A stretch of 64,000 bases of DNA from a virus: IMG/VR virus record IMGVR_UViG_3300036770_002726, positions 1 through 64,000 of that record; one strand, given 5' to 3'. Shown here one piece after another: positions 1-7,123 of this stretch (the first letter of the stretch is position 1; every line of letters begins with the position of its first letter). The notes below the pieces were generated by a model. The model was not told the origin of the DNA. It saw only the letters and a program-made list of their open reading frames with translations, and did not search any database. The position numbers and the translations under genes were made by a program.

Positions 1-1
1 T

Positions 2-253
2 TTACCAGAAAAGATTAAACTGAATGGTTATGGAGAAATGATTGAATTTTCTTTGACCGACAAACGAGAAATAAAATATTACGGAAAAACAAAAACATCA
101 AATGAAAGTTTATGGAGAACTGATAAGTTAAAAGATAATGAAGTATTTTATCAAACTGAATGGGGTTGGGGTGTTTTTGTTGATATGTATAAAATGGAAA
201 CCATTTCTTATGATGGAACAGATTGGGGAGGTCAAAAAATAATAAACTCATAA
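2..253 (+). CDS. Hypothetical protein, 5' end cut by window edge
   Basis: The reading frame is open from base 2 to a TAA at 251-253, so the beginning of the gene lies outside the window. The internal ATG at 38 would give 71 residues, but the codons before it are also open. The protein is rich in Trp, Tyr and acidic residues (for example EWGWGVF). I recognise no family. Its AT-rich, Lys/Asn-rich composition matches the neighbouring phage genes. Confidence 0.55.
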   Translation, partial: LPEKIKLNGYGEMIEFSLTDKREIKYYGKTKTSNESLWRTDKLKDNEVFYQTEWGWGVFVDMYKMETISYDGTDWGGQKIINS

Positions 254-333
254 AATTTTTGATATTGAATATAACTATAATATATCAACACCTATTTTAA
301 AACCTCAAATAATCAATGATTTAAGAGGTAAAA

Positions 334-369
334 ATGGGAAACTATTACGAAATTCAAAACAAAAACTGA
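334..369 (+). other. Short ORF resembling the 5' end of the window's dnaJ gene
   Basis: An 11-codon ORF (MGNYYEIQNKN) ends one base before the phosphoesterase start. Its first 23 bases match the first 23 bases of dnaJ at 28017 with one mismatch, and then the two diverge. It could be a leader peptide, a remnant of a J-domain gene, or a recombination scar. I cannot tell which. Confidence 0.3.
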
Positions 370-370
370 A

Positions 371-1147
371 ATGATAAAAACAATCTGTCACTTCTCAGAT
401 TTACATTTGAGATTAATAAAAGACCACGATTTATACAAATCAATATTGATTGATATGTTTAATCAATTTAAAGAGATTAAACCTAATAGAATTGTCTTCA
501 GTGGAGATTTAGTCCATAGTAAAAACCAAGTCAGTCCAGAACTTATTGAAATGGTTAGATGGACATTAGATGAATGTTCCAAGATAGCAAAAACAATCAT
601 CATTGTTGGAAATCACGATATGCTTGAAAATAATTTATCAAGATTGGATACATTAACCCCCATCATTGAATCAATGAATAATGATAACATTGTCTATTAC
701 AAAGATAGAGGTGTATATGTTGATGAGAATATTGATTGGGTTGTATATTCTTTATTTGAACACAATATTCCCCCAACAATTGAGAAATCTAATAACATTA
801 AAATTGGATTGTTTCACGGACCTATTATAGGTTTATATACAGACATTGGATATAAGTTTGAAACAGGATATGAGGTGAGTAAATTTGAGGGATGTGATAT
901 CGTTCTATGCGGAGATATACACAAGCGTCAAATTATTTATTTGGACAAAACTCCAATAATTCAAGTAGGTTCAACTATCCAACAGAACTATGGGGAGTCA
1001 ATTAAGAAACACGGATTTGGAATTTATGATGTTGTTAAGGATGAATATTCATTTGTTGATTTGGATAATCCAAAACCTTTTCTTAAATTTGCAATAAATT
1101 CATTTGAAGATATAATTGATGGAAAAGAAAAACTCACTAACGCTTAA
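371..1147 (+). CDS. sbcD: SbcD/Mre11-like nuclease (T4 gp47 type)
   Basis: This is a calcineurin-like metallophosphoesterase of 258 residues. The metal-binding motifs appear in the usual order: FSDLHL (Asp10, His12), FSGDLVHS (Asp46), VGNHDM near residue 80, FHGP in the middle, and CGDIHKRQ near residue 180. The spacing fits the Mre11/SbcD/gp47 nuclease subunit, which works with a Rad50-type ATPase in DNA end processing and phage recombination. The likely partner is the gp46/SbcC-like gene at 14031, nearly 13 kb downstream rather than adjacent. The protein is shorter than bacterial SbcD and has little sequence after the catalytic domain. Its 3' end overlaps the next gene. Confidence 0.9.
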   Translation: MIKTICHFSDLHLRLIKDHDLYKSILIDMFNQFKEIKPNRIVFSGDLVHSKNQVSPELIEMVRWTLDECSKIAKTIIIVGNHDMLENNLSRLDTLTPIIESMNNDNIVYYKDRGVYVDENIDWVVYSLFEHNIPPTIEKSNNIKIGLFHGPIIGLYTDIGYKFETGYEVSKFEGCDIVLCGDIHKRQIIYLDKTPIIQVGSTIQQNYGESIKKHGFGIYDVVKDEYSFVDLDNPKPFLKFAINSFEDIIDGKEKLTNA

Positions 1148-1700
1148 CAAACAAAATCAAAAAGATTTAACTGATTATTGTAAGTTAAACAATATTGAAG
1201 ATGTTGAGATGTTTTTTCAACAATGTTTCAAACAAGGATTTGATATAAAAAAATATGGATTAATAGGAGAAAATAATGAGAGAGTTATCGAATACATTGA
1301 AAAGGAAGTTCCGATTGAGGTTATCAAATATGTTGAGAAGGAGATTATTAAGGAAGTCCCCATCGAGATTATTAAAGAGGTTGAAAAGGAAGTCATTGTT
1401 GAGGTAATAAAAGAAGTCCCAATTGAGTCGAAAATTTTTGTACCAAATGAGGTTATAGTAGAAAAAATTGTGCAAGTTCCAATTGAAGTTGAGAAGATAG
1501 TGGAAAAAATTGTGCAAGTTGAGAAACCAAATGATAAGATGGGAATGTTGCAAGAGACATTGATGAAACTAAGAAAAGAGATTGGGGAGAAAGATAAAAC
1601 AATAACTGAATTAAATAACAAGATTGAACAACTTGAAAAATTGGTATCCAATACTGGTGCTGTGTTTATGAAGGGTTCAAATTTATTAAATAACTTATGA
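1119..1700 (+). CDS. Coiled-coil protein with degenerate VPIE/VEKE repeats
   Basis: This 193-residue protein starts inside the end of the phosphoesterase gene. Residues about 50-140 are a degenerate repeat built from units such as KEVPIEVIKYVEKEI, KEVPIEIIKEVEKEV and VQVPIEVEKIVEKIV. After that comes a short coiled coil (KTITELNNKIEQLEKLV). The N-terminal 45 residues look globular. I know no enzyme with this layout. The position next to the nuclease subunit could mean a structural or recombination accessory role, but that is a guess. I use ATG 1119 rather than the TTG at 1116. Confidence 0.75.
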   Translation: MEKKNSLTLNKQNQKDLTDYCKLNNIEDVEMFFQQCFKQGFDIKKYGLIGENNERVIEYIEKEVPIEVIKYVEKEIIKEVPIEIIKEVEKEVIVEVIKEVPIESKIFVPNEVIVEKIVQVPIEVEKIVEKIVQVEKPNDKMGMLQETLMKLRKEIGEKDKTITELNNKIEQLEKLVSNTGAVFMKGSNLLNNL

Positions 1701-1906
1701 CAGCAGTAGAATTTTTAATTAAGCAGATATTTAGCGAAGAAGATAAATCATTTTTAGAGTTTTACAATGGTGAAATTCAACGAGCTAATAAACTTTTTGA
1801 ACAACAAATTAATGATGCTTTTAATGCAGGAGTAAATAGTGAAGATTATTATTATCCTAATTCAATGTTTACAGAAAGTGAAACCTATAAAGAAGATAAC
1901 TTATAA
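1697..1906 (+). CDS. Small acidic hypothetical protein
   Basis: A 69-residue protein whose ATG overlaps the upstream stop codon as ATGA, which implies translational coupling with the repeat protein. It is acidic and rich in Phe, Tyr and Glu, with no motif I recognise. The TATTTAT promoter of the next gene starts immediately after its stop. Confidence 0.6.
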   Translation: MTAVEFLIKQIFSEEDKSFLEFYNGEIQRANKLFEQQINDAFNAGVNSEDYYYPNSMFTESETYKEDNL

Positions 1907-1914
1907 TATTTATT
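1905..1914 (+). promoter_or_regulatory. TATTTAT late-type promoter motif
   Basis: AATATTTATT with the core TATTTAT at 1907-1913, 14 nt before the ATG at 1928. The same core at similar spacing precedes most genes carrying the (I/L/V)xE N-terminal tag. Calling it a promoter is inference from this recurrence. Confidence 0.55.
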
Positions 1915-1927
1915 AAAAAAAAATATT

Positions 1928-2431
1928 ATGAAAAAAATTGTAAGATTAACTGAATCAAATTTAATTAGATTGATAAAAAGAGTAGTTAATGAAAACGAAG
2001 AAAGTTTAAGAACTAAAATAGGTAAAGAGAGGCAAGGAATTGGTAATTTTGATAAAACTAAGGACTATAAAATTAAAGTTCTAAAAAGATTTCCTAAATA
2101 TTTGATTGATATTCATGATACTGCAGTTAATTATTGGGAAGATACTTTAGAATATTTTCCATACACAAAAGAAGAATTAGATAAAGATAAACAGATTTAC
2201 TCAACTCAAGAATATGTATCTAAATCTTTTATAGATAGCATTACAGACGAAATATATGAAGAATCTGATATAATATTATCTGAAGATAAACAAGGTAGAC
2301 TTTGGTTATTAGATGGACACCATAGATTAGTTTACGATAGAATAAATAATCGAAATTCTAAAGTTTATATTATACCTTTTGAAGATGTTGCTGAAATACA
2401 AGACATTTTCTATTCTGGAGGAGATGATTAA
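1928..2431 (+). CDS. Tagged protein with ParB-like DGHHRL motif
   Basis: This 167-residue protein has the N-terminal tag MKKIVRLTESNLIRLIKRVV followed by NE, nearly the same as the tag at 35835 although the bodies are unrelated. Around residues 130-140 it has LWLLDGHHRL, typical of ParB/sulfiredoxin-fold domains that bind nucleotide or DNA. The region before it contains acidic helices. If the tag is a capsid-targeting peptide, the mature protein would start after the VNE near residue 23 and be delivered with the DNA. The ParB-like assignment rests on one motif, and the packaging is inference. A TATTTAT motif lies 14 nt upstream. Confidence 0.7.
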   Translation: MKKIVRLTESNLIRLIKRVVNENEESLRTKIGKERQGIGNFDKTKDYKIKVLKRFPKYLIDIHDTAVNYWEDTLEYFPYTKEELDKDKQIYSTQEYVSKSFIDSITDEIYEESDIILSEDKQGRLWLLDGHHRLVYDRINNRNSKVYIIPFEDVAEIQDIFYSGGDD

Positions 2432-2452
2432 AAAACAATAAAAATTAATAAT

Positions 2453-2671
2453 ATGGCAGATAGAAGAAGTACAGAAATATTTGAAAGAATATTCGAAGTG
2501 TTGGCAAACAATCCAGTTCAAGAAAACATTGATATTGCCAATGAACTGTGGTCAATGATTGGTGATTATGATATTCCACTCAGTCATTTGGAAGATGAAA
2601 ATCTAATAACACTTGGGTTGGCGAGTGTTGATGAAGATGGTGAAATAAATTATAAAGAAGTTTCATATTAA
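2453..2671 (+). CDS. Small acidic hypothetical protein
   Basis: A 72-residue acidic protein (MADRRSTEIFERIFEVLANN) that follows the ParB-like gene by 21 nt, probably in the same transcript. It is predicted helical in its first half. I recognise no family. Confidence 0.65.
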   Translation: MADRRSTEIFERIFEVLANNPVQENIDIANELWSMIGDYDIPLSHLEDENLITLGLASVDEDGEINYKEVSY

Positions 2672-2681
2672 CATATTTATA
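2672..2681 (+). promoter_or_regulatory. TATTTAT late-type promoter motif
   Basis: ACATATTTAT A, with the core TATTTAT at 2674-2680, 12 nt before the ATG at 2693. It begins right after the previous stop codon. Confidence 0.5.
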
Positions 2682-2692
2682 GTTAAAAACAT

Positions 2693-3103
2693 ATGGAAAA
2701 GTTAATAAGAAGAATCTTAAAAGAAATTAGAGAAGAAAATCCTTATCATCAACTTAAAAAGTTTTTGGAAGATAGGATTAGTTTTGAGGGTTATAATTTG
2801 GATAAAAATCCACATAACAAAATTAGTCAATTATATGATGTTTTTGAGGATGAATATGGTTGGCACATTCAACAAGGGTTAAGTAGAAATCCTAGTCCTG
2901 AAAAATTACATTTAAAGACCAAAAAATCTTTAATTGAATGGTTACAAGGATTACCAAGTACAATTGATATTCCTTATTATTACAATGAAATGAGTAATTT
3001 ATTATATGCTTTAGGTTTTGATGAGGTCAAAGAAATGGAAGATGATGAAGTTAGTGACTTTTATTATGATTTAATCGCTGAAACTATTCTAGAAAATAAG
3101 TAA
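2693..3103 (+). CDS. Tagged hypothetical virion-candidate protein
   Basis: This 136-residue protein starts MEKLIRRILKEIREENPYHQ, a basic amphipathic helix ending in I-R-E, like the other tagged genes. The body is acidic and helical with several Trp and Tyr residues, and I recognise no known domain. It has its own TATTTAT motif and is followed by a strong hairpin at 3125, so it may be a single-gene transcription unit. Confidence 0.7.
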   Translation: MEKLIRRILKEIREENPYHQLKKFLEDRISFEGYNLDKNPHNKISQLYDVFEDEYGWHIQQGLSRNPSPEKLHLKTKKSLIEWLQGLPSTIDIPYYYNEMSNLLYALGFDEVKEMEDDEVSDFYYDLIAETILENK

Positions 3104-3124
3104 ATTAATTAACATTTAACTTTT

Positions 3125-3169
3125 ACAAAGTCCCACTATCTTTTTTAGTTAAAAATAGTGGGACTTTGT
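3125..3169 (+). terminator. Long hairpin, probable terminator
   Basis: A perfect 15-bp inverted repeat, ACAAAGTCCCACTAT (3125-3139) and its complement (3155-3169), surrounds a 15-nt T/A-rich loop. The trailing T run is weak (TTTACTTTG). It sits after the tagged gene and at the very start of a truncated T5orf172-type reading frame, so it may also mark the boundary of an insertion or deletion. Confidence 0.6.
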
Positions 3170-3449
3170 TTACTTTGTCAAAGACAATTCTGACCAAGTT
3201 AAAATAGGGTACACAAAAAGAGATGTACAAAAGAGGGTTAAAGAGTTGAATTCACCAAATTTAAGTGTTATTCTTGAATTTGAGTCAAAGTACCCCACCC
3301 AACTAGAAAAAGCCTTACATTTTAGATTCAAACAACATAATATTGAGAGGGAGTGGTTTAATTTAACTGACTTCACTATTGATGATTTGAAAAAAATTTG
3401 TCATATTTTGGAGGAGGGTATAAACTCAATAAAAGAAAATAAATTTTAA
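3159..3449 (+). pseudogene. T5orf172/GIY-YIG-like domain gene lacking a start codon
   Basis: The frame is open from 3159 to TAA 3447-3449 and encodes YFVKDNSDQVKIGYTKRD, then KALHFRFKQHNIEREWFNL. This is the T5orf172/MUG113-type domain, a GIY-YIG-related fold found in phage and toxin proteins. The first ATG is at 3246, well inside the domain, and would remove the core YFVK...KIGYT segment. Upstream the frame runs into the 3' arm of the hairpin and a stop at 3156. The gene therefore looks 5'-truncated, unless an unusual start codon is used. It is followed after one base by the membrane protein gene. Confidence 0.65.
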
Positions 3450-3450
3450 T

Positions 3451-3804
3451 ATGATTACAATTCAAATTTTAACTTGGTTCATTTTATCCTATGGACTTAT
3501 GAACATTATGGTTTATGGAAGTATATTCCAAGGACTAAGAGATTTCTTCAAAAATATGGGTGATAATCCACATACCCCACTTAGATTTTTATTTGAGTTT
3601 ATTAGTGGGGTATTATCCTGTCCGATGTGTTTCAGTACTTGGAGTGGGTTCTTTTTAGGTTTGGTAGTGTTTTCTCCAATACATACACTATTTGGAATAC
3701 CTATATGGGGTTCTTGGTTCTTTGATGGTATTTTATCATCAGGAGCAGTATGGGCGATTAATGCAATTGTTGAATATTATGAAGAAAATAGACCATCTAA
3801 ATGA
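3451..3804 (+). CDS. DUF1360-like membrane protein
   Basis: A 117-residue integral membrane protein with about three hydrophobic segments (residues 5-28, 48-75, 80-105). The central motif SCPMCFSTWSGFFLG resembles the CPxC..FW signature of DUF1360, a small family common in phages and spore-formers with no known function. It overlaps the methyltransferase-like gene by ATGA. The family assignment is from the Cys motif and topology only. Confidence 0.7.
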   Translation: MITIQILTWFILSYGLMNIMVYGSIFQGLRDFFKNMGDNPHTPLRFLFEFISGVLSCPMCFSTWSGFFLGLVVFSPIHTLFGIPIWGSWFFDGILSSGAVWAINAIVEYYEENRPSK

Positions 3805-4436
3805 AAAAAGTTTTAGAGTTATTTGCTGGTAGTCGTTCTATTGGTAAAGCCGCAGAATCACTTGGAATGGAAGTATTTTCAGTTGATTGGGAACAATATG
3901 AGGGGATAAATTTATCAAAAGATATTGGTGAATTAACAATGGAAGATGTTCCATTCACCCCTGATATTGTTTGGGCTTCACCAGATTGTACAACATATAC
4001 AATTGCGGCAATATCACATCACAGAAACGGAACTGAACCCAAAAGTGAATATGCAAAAAAATGTGATATGGTTAATCAACATTTTATTTCATTGATAAAA
4101 CAATGGTTAACCATTAATCCAAATATGGTATTCTTTATTGAAAATCCAAGGGGTATGTTAAGAAAGATGCCTTGGATGTTAGAATTCACAAGACATACAA
4201 TATGGTATTGCAAATATGGTGATGAAAGAGCCAAACCAACTGATATATGGACAAATAGTACAACTTGGATACCAAGACCTGTTTGCAAGAATGGTAATAC
4301 TGAATGTCATCACCAACCAGCACCAAGGGGAAGTAAAACTGGAACTCAAGGTAGAAAAGGAAGTTATGAAAGAAGTAAAATACCTGAAAAACTTTGTATG
4401 GAAATATTAACGTCCGATGATAAACAATCGTTTTAA
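3801..4436 (+). CDS. DNA cytosine methyltransferase-like protein
   Basis: This 211-residue class I SAM-dependent fold starts with VLELFAGSRSIGKAAESLGM (motif I). It then has VWASPDCTTYT at the place of the catalytic Pro-Cys loop and FFIENPRGMLRKM at the place of the ENV motif. C5-cytosine methyltransferases normally read SPPCQ, and here the loop is SPDC, so the Cys is present but the second Pro is Asp. A His/Cys-containing segment (CKNGNTECHHQPAPRG) in the C-terminal third could bind metal. It lacks a clear target-recognition domain. The base and carbon modified are uncertain. Its start overlaps the membrane gene. Confidence 0.75.
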   Translation: MKKVLELFAGSRSIGKAAESLGMEVFSVDWEQYEGINLSKDIGELTMEDVPFTPDIVWASPDCTTYTIAAISHHRNGTEPKSEYAKKCDMVNQHFISLIKQWLTINPNMVFFIENPRGMLRKMPWMLEFTRHTIWYCKYGDERAKPTDIWTNSTTWIPRPVCKNGNTECHHQPAPRGSKTGTQGRKGSYERSKIPEKLCMEILTSDDKQSF

Positions 4437-4457
4437 TGTTGTTTATCATTTCTTAGG

Positions 4458-4484
4458 TTTTGTCATTAATTTGTTTTACCTTTG
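4458..4484 (+). promoter_or_regulatory. Host-type (Bacteroidota) promoter
   Basis: TTTTG at 4458-4462 and TACCTTTG at 4477-4484, matching TAnnTTTG for the -7 element. The spacing of 14 nt is shorter than usual, so the -33 half is less certain. It lies directly before the small Cys-rich gene. Confidence 0.45.
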
Positions 4485-4498
4485 TAAAAAATATAAAT

Positions 4499-4717
4499 AT
4501 GGAAAGTAAAGGACATTTTTGTTATGGATGTAATGAGTATTTTCATGGCTCACGATTTGGTATTACAACACACAAAGGTTGTAAGGGTAAAAAGAGTTTA
4601 GGTATTTGTGTGGATAGTAAAGAATGGGGTGAATACCATCCATATAATTTAGAAGAAAAAAGTAAATGGGAGTTGATTCAAATTATACAAAAACTCTCAA
4701 AACAAATTAATGATTGA
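4499..4717 (+). CDS. Small Cys/His-rich zinc-finger-like protein
   Basis: This 72-residue protein starts MESKGHFCYGCNEYFHGSRF, with CxxC followed by His and Cys residues (THKGCKGKK), a likely small zinc-binding module. The C-terminal part is a helix (WELIQIIQKLSKQI). I choose ATG 4499 over an upstream in-frame start at 4460 because the host-type promoter covers that region. Function unknown. Confidence 0.65.
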   Translation: MESKGHFCYGCNEYFHGSRFGITTHKGCKGKKSLGICVDSKEWGEYHPYNLEEKSKWELIQIIQKLSKQIND

Positions 4718-4729
4718 ACCTAATGGTAC

Positions 4730-4799
4730 TTGTGTATATGCCGTGCAAGTACAAAGATTTATTAACGGCTATAATTTTCAAAGCATGGCATATACACAA
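4730..4799. repeat. 17-bp inverted repeat with 36-nt spacer
   Basis: TTGTGTATATGCCGTGC at 4730-4746 pairs with 4783-4799 with a single G-T mismatch. The spacer holds a TATAATTTT stretch. It sits just before the GTTATGCA boundary described at 4801. It may be a transcription terminator without a T run, or a mobile-module end. Confidence 0.55.
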
Positions 4800-4800
4800 T

Positions 4801-5035
4801 GTTATGCAGCGAAGCGAACAGTTTAAAATTTTTATTATGGAAAGTTACTCAGAACGAATAGACAGAGAAATTGCGGAAACCGAAAAAATGTTTCCTGATG
4901 TTAAAAAAATAGTGGATGAAATTTCAAGGATTAAAAATATGTCGAATATGGAATTTGACTATGACAGCGAAAGGAAACATTTGATGTACGAAGCTGTTAA
5001 GAAAATTTTAAATTGTGCATAACTAGAATATATAC
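4801..5035. repeat. Candidate cassette-like module bounded by GTTATGCA / TGCATAAC
   Basis: GTTATGCA at 4801-4808 and TGCATAAC at 5016-5023 form an inverted pair around a small gene, and the right end continues into TAGAATATATAC (5024-5035). The same right-end sequence follows CTAAC or CATAAC at 13386 and 13963. This arrangement resembles exchangeable gene cassettes, but no integrase is visible here, so the interpretation is tentative. Confidence 0.35.
4837..5022 (+). CDS. Small helical hypothetical protein
   Basis: A 61-residue acidic/basic helical protein (MESYSERIDREIAETEKMF). I choose ATG 4837. An upstream in-frame start at 4714 would run through the inverted repeat and gives a different, Met/Ile-rich composition. 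The gene lies inside the module bounded by GTTATGCA/TGCATAAC. No family recognised. Confidence 0.55.
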   Translation: MESYSERIDREIAETEKMFPDVKKIVDEISRIKNMSNMEFDYDSERKHLMYEAVKKILNCA

Positions 5036-5111
5036 GTAAGTCGCCATAACCGATTAGTACTCAATCACTTAAAAGACCCAACTATAAGGATTCACAAACA
5101 AAAACTGAATT

Positions 5112-5744
5112 ATGAAAGTATTGAATTTATATGCTGGTATTGGTGGGAATAGAAAATATTGGGAAGATGTTGAAGTAACAGCGGTTGAATATAATGAAGA
5201 AATCGCAAATGTATATCAACATTTTTTCCCCAATGATAATGTTATTGTTGATGATGCCCACGAATATCTTGCAAAGAATTGGAGAAACTTTGATTTTATA
5301 TGGAGCAGTCCCCCTTGTCAAAGTCATAGCAAAGTTAGGATGATGGCAAGCAAGGGTGGAAGTTATGATTCAGTAATGCCAGATATGAAATTATGGGCGG
5401 AGATAATCTTCTTACAAAACTTCACAAAGAATACCAATATAAAGTTTGTTGTTGAGAATGTTAAACCCTATTATGAACCATTTGTTAAACCATCATTGAA
5501 ATTGGGGAGACATTTATTTTGGACAAACTTTGATATTCCAATTATTGATATTAAGGATGGTTTGACCCATAATGAGAGGGGAAGTTCAGAGAAGGGTTAT
5601 TTTGATTTGAGGGTGTTTAAATTAAAACATAGGAAAGACCAAATTATTAGAAATTGTGTTGATCCCAATGTTGGAAAATATATATTTGACATTGTTAAAA
5701 AAAATAATTATAATGGAGAAAAAATTGGTGAGATTTCCCAATGA
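5112..5744 (+). CDS. C5-cytosine DNA methyltransferase, small
   Basis: The 210-residue protein has LNLYAGIGGNRKYW (SAM-binding motif I), VEYNEE (motif II), FIWSSPPCQSHS (catalytic Pro-Cys motif IV) and FVVENVKPYYEP (ENV motif VI). It is much shorter than Dcm-type enzymes and has almost no target-recognition domain. The last part still carries a motif-like RHLFWTNFDI. It is one of three C5-type genes in the window, with no restriction partner next to it, so self-protection of phage DNA is the likely role. The 3' end overlaps the next small gene. Confidence 0.85.
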   Translation: MKVLNLYAGIGGNRKYWEDVEVTAVEYNEEIANVYQHFFPNDNVIVDDAHEYLAKNWRNFDFIWSSPPCQSHSKVRMMASKGGSYDSVMPDMKLWAEIIFLQNFTKNTNIKFVVENVKPYYEPFVKPSLKLGRHLFWTNFDIPIIDIKDGLTHNERGSSEKGYFDLRVFKLKHRKDQIIRNCVDPNVGKYIFDIVKKNNYNGEKIGEISQ

Positions 5745-5856
5745 AAGTGAGTTCATTGAAATGGAAATCAATATGGATGAATTTGATAATGATAAAACAT
5801 TTGAACAAGAAATGTTTGGATGGTACAAAGGAATATACATTTCAATTAAATTATAA
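5713..5856 (+). CDS. Small hypothetical protein
   Basis: A 47-residue acidic protein (MEKKLVRFPNESEFIEMEIN) that begins inside the methyltransferase 3' end and shares its last base with the ATG of the thioesterase gene. I prefer ATG 5713 over 5656, which would overlap the methyltransferase by a further 57 nt. Function unknown. Confidence 0.5.
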   Translation: MEKKLVRFPNESEFIEMEINMDEFDNDKTFEQEMFGWYKGIYISIKL

Positions 5857-6287
5857 TGGAACTAATAACAACTTATATTTGTAAATTATCGGACACTGGT
5901 GTTCACGATAATATATTTGGTGGAACAATACTTGGTTTGATTGACCAAAGTGCTGGTGCTTATGCCGCTCAGATATGTGATACACCAAGAATGGTGACAG
6001 TTAAAATTGATGAATTGGTTTTTAAGAATCCAGTTAAAGCTGGAACAATTATAAAAATATATGGCAAAGTTTTGGAATTTGGTAATACTTCCATAACTTT
6101 ATATATTGAAGTTAGAAAACATAATGTTTATACTGGTAAACAAGAGGTTGTTGTTTCAACTAATATCAAGTTTGTTAGAATTGATGAAGAAGGTTATCCA
6201 ATTCCAATCTCGGAAAGAGTTAAGATTAGATACAATGAAAGAATTGAAAAATATGGTAAAGGATTATTAAACCCAGGTGAAAAATAA
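5856..6287 (+). CDS. Hot-dog fold acyl-CoA thioesterase
   Basis: The 143-residue protein matches the YciA/acyl-CoA hydrolase pattern: HDNIFGGTILGLIDQSAGA (the GG..l..iDq active-site helix), then MVTVKIDELVFKNPVKAGTI (substrate-facing strand), then GNTSITLYIEV. These enzymes hydrolyse acyl-CoA thioesters in the cytoplasm. It is a metabolic enzyme that is rare in phages, in tight arrangement with phage genes. It could adjust host lipid or acyl-CoA pools during infection (inference). The reaction class is well supported and the substrate is unknown. Confidence 0.85.
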   Translation: MELITTYICKLSDTGVHDNIFGGTILGLIDQSAGAYAAQICDTPRMVTVKIDELVFKNPVKAGTIIKIYGKVLEFGNTSITLYIEVRKHNVYTGKQEVVVSTNIKFVRIDEEGYPIPISERVKIRYNERIEKYGKGLLNPGEK

Positions 6288-6288
6288 T

Positions 6289-6747
6289 ATGGAAGATTTT
6301 GATTCATTAAATGAGAAACAATTGGAATCCCTTGAAAGGGGGCTCTCCGATTTAAAAAATAATAGAGTTATGACAAGTGATGAATTTTGGAAGGAATTGT
6401 TATCAAAAAAAGAACAACAAGAATTATTGGATGAGGTTTATGAGAATTATTGTAAGTCATTTGAAAATCAAACACTAATTGAAGAATACTCTTTTGATAC
6501 AGACCCAATGACTCAATTTATGTTCATCAACAAATGTAAAAACGACAAAGGATTCTCTGAAAAGTGGGGATTGAAAATTGAGGAACGAGAGTTGAGTGAA
6601 CTAGAGAGAATGAATATAGGTAAGAGTAAAGGAATGTGGAAAGAGTTTCAATTTGGCAATGTTCACGAACCATGTAATGAAAGAGGAATACCCACCAAAC
6701 TAATCACAATAAAATACAACGATAAAACAATAGAAAGTTATGAATAA
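6289..6747 (+). CDS. EQQELLDE / ERELS paralog family member 1
   Basis: A 152-residue protein with an N-terminal unique part, the family block EQQELLDEVYENYCKSF, a middle block FINKCKNDKGFSEKWGLKIE, and the C-terminal block ERELSELERM...GIPTKLITIKYNDKTIESYE. The last block is shared with the next family members and, strikingly, with an insertion in the thymidylate synthase at 9441. The C-terminal codons overlap the next ATG. Function unknown. I use ATG 6289, not the GTG at 6277. Confidence 0.75.
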   Translation: MEDFDSLNEKQLESLERGLSDLKNNRVMTSDEFWKELLSKKEQQELLDEVYENYCKSFENQTLIEEYSFDTDPMTQFMFINKCKNDKGFSEKWGLKIEERELSELERMNIGKSKGMWKEFQFGNVHEPCNERGIPTKLITIKYNDKTIESYE

Positions 6748-7123
6748 CGAACAACAAGAATTATTGGATGAGGTTTATGAGAATTATAAAAAGGAAATCC
6801 TTCGGCAAAGGAAAATTCAGAGAGAAAAAGTTCAAAAATTGAGAAGTCAAGGTAAACGATTAAAGGTTTCTTTGATTGAGTTATTAACAAAAGAAGACTT
6901 CATCGACAAATGTAAAACCGATTCTAAGTTCTCTGAAAAGTGGGGATTAACCATTGAAGAACGAGAGTTGAGTTTGGAAGAGAGAGCAAAATTATACGAA
7001 CAGAAAACAAATGTAGACACTAATTTCTTTCCTGTTCTTAGAGAAACATTAAATTTTCACAATATCCCAACCCGACTAATCACAATAACATATCACGATA
7101 AAACAATAAAAAGTTATGAATAA
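6740..7123 (+). CDS. EQQELLDE / ERELS paralog family member 2
   Basis: This 127-residue protein starts MNNEQQELLDEVYENYKKEI, with a basic coiled segment, then FIDKCKTDSKFSEKWGLTIE and ERELSLEERAKLYEQ, ending NIPTRLITITYHDKTIKSYE. It is a direct paralog of its neighbours at 6289 and 7359. It overlaps both adjacent genes by 8 nt. No catalytic motif can be identified. Confidence 0.75.
   Translation: MNNEQQELLDEVYENYKKEILRQRKIQREKVQKLRSQGKRLKVSLIELLTKEDFIDKCKTDSKFSEKWGLTIEERELSLEERAKLYEQKTNVDTNFFPVLRETLNFHNIPTRLITITYHDKTIKSYE

Noticed and set aside
1217-1651. Minus-strand open frame opposite the repeat protein
   Set aside because: Its repeats mirror the plus-strand repeat codons, and it has no own start signal or similarity.
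4714-4836. Longer start for the small gene at 4837
   Set aside because: It would run through the inverted repeat, and its composition differs from that of the rest of the protein.
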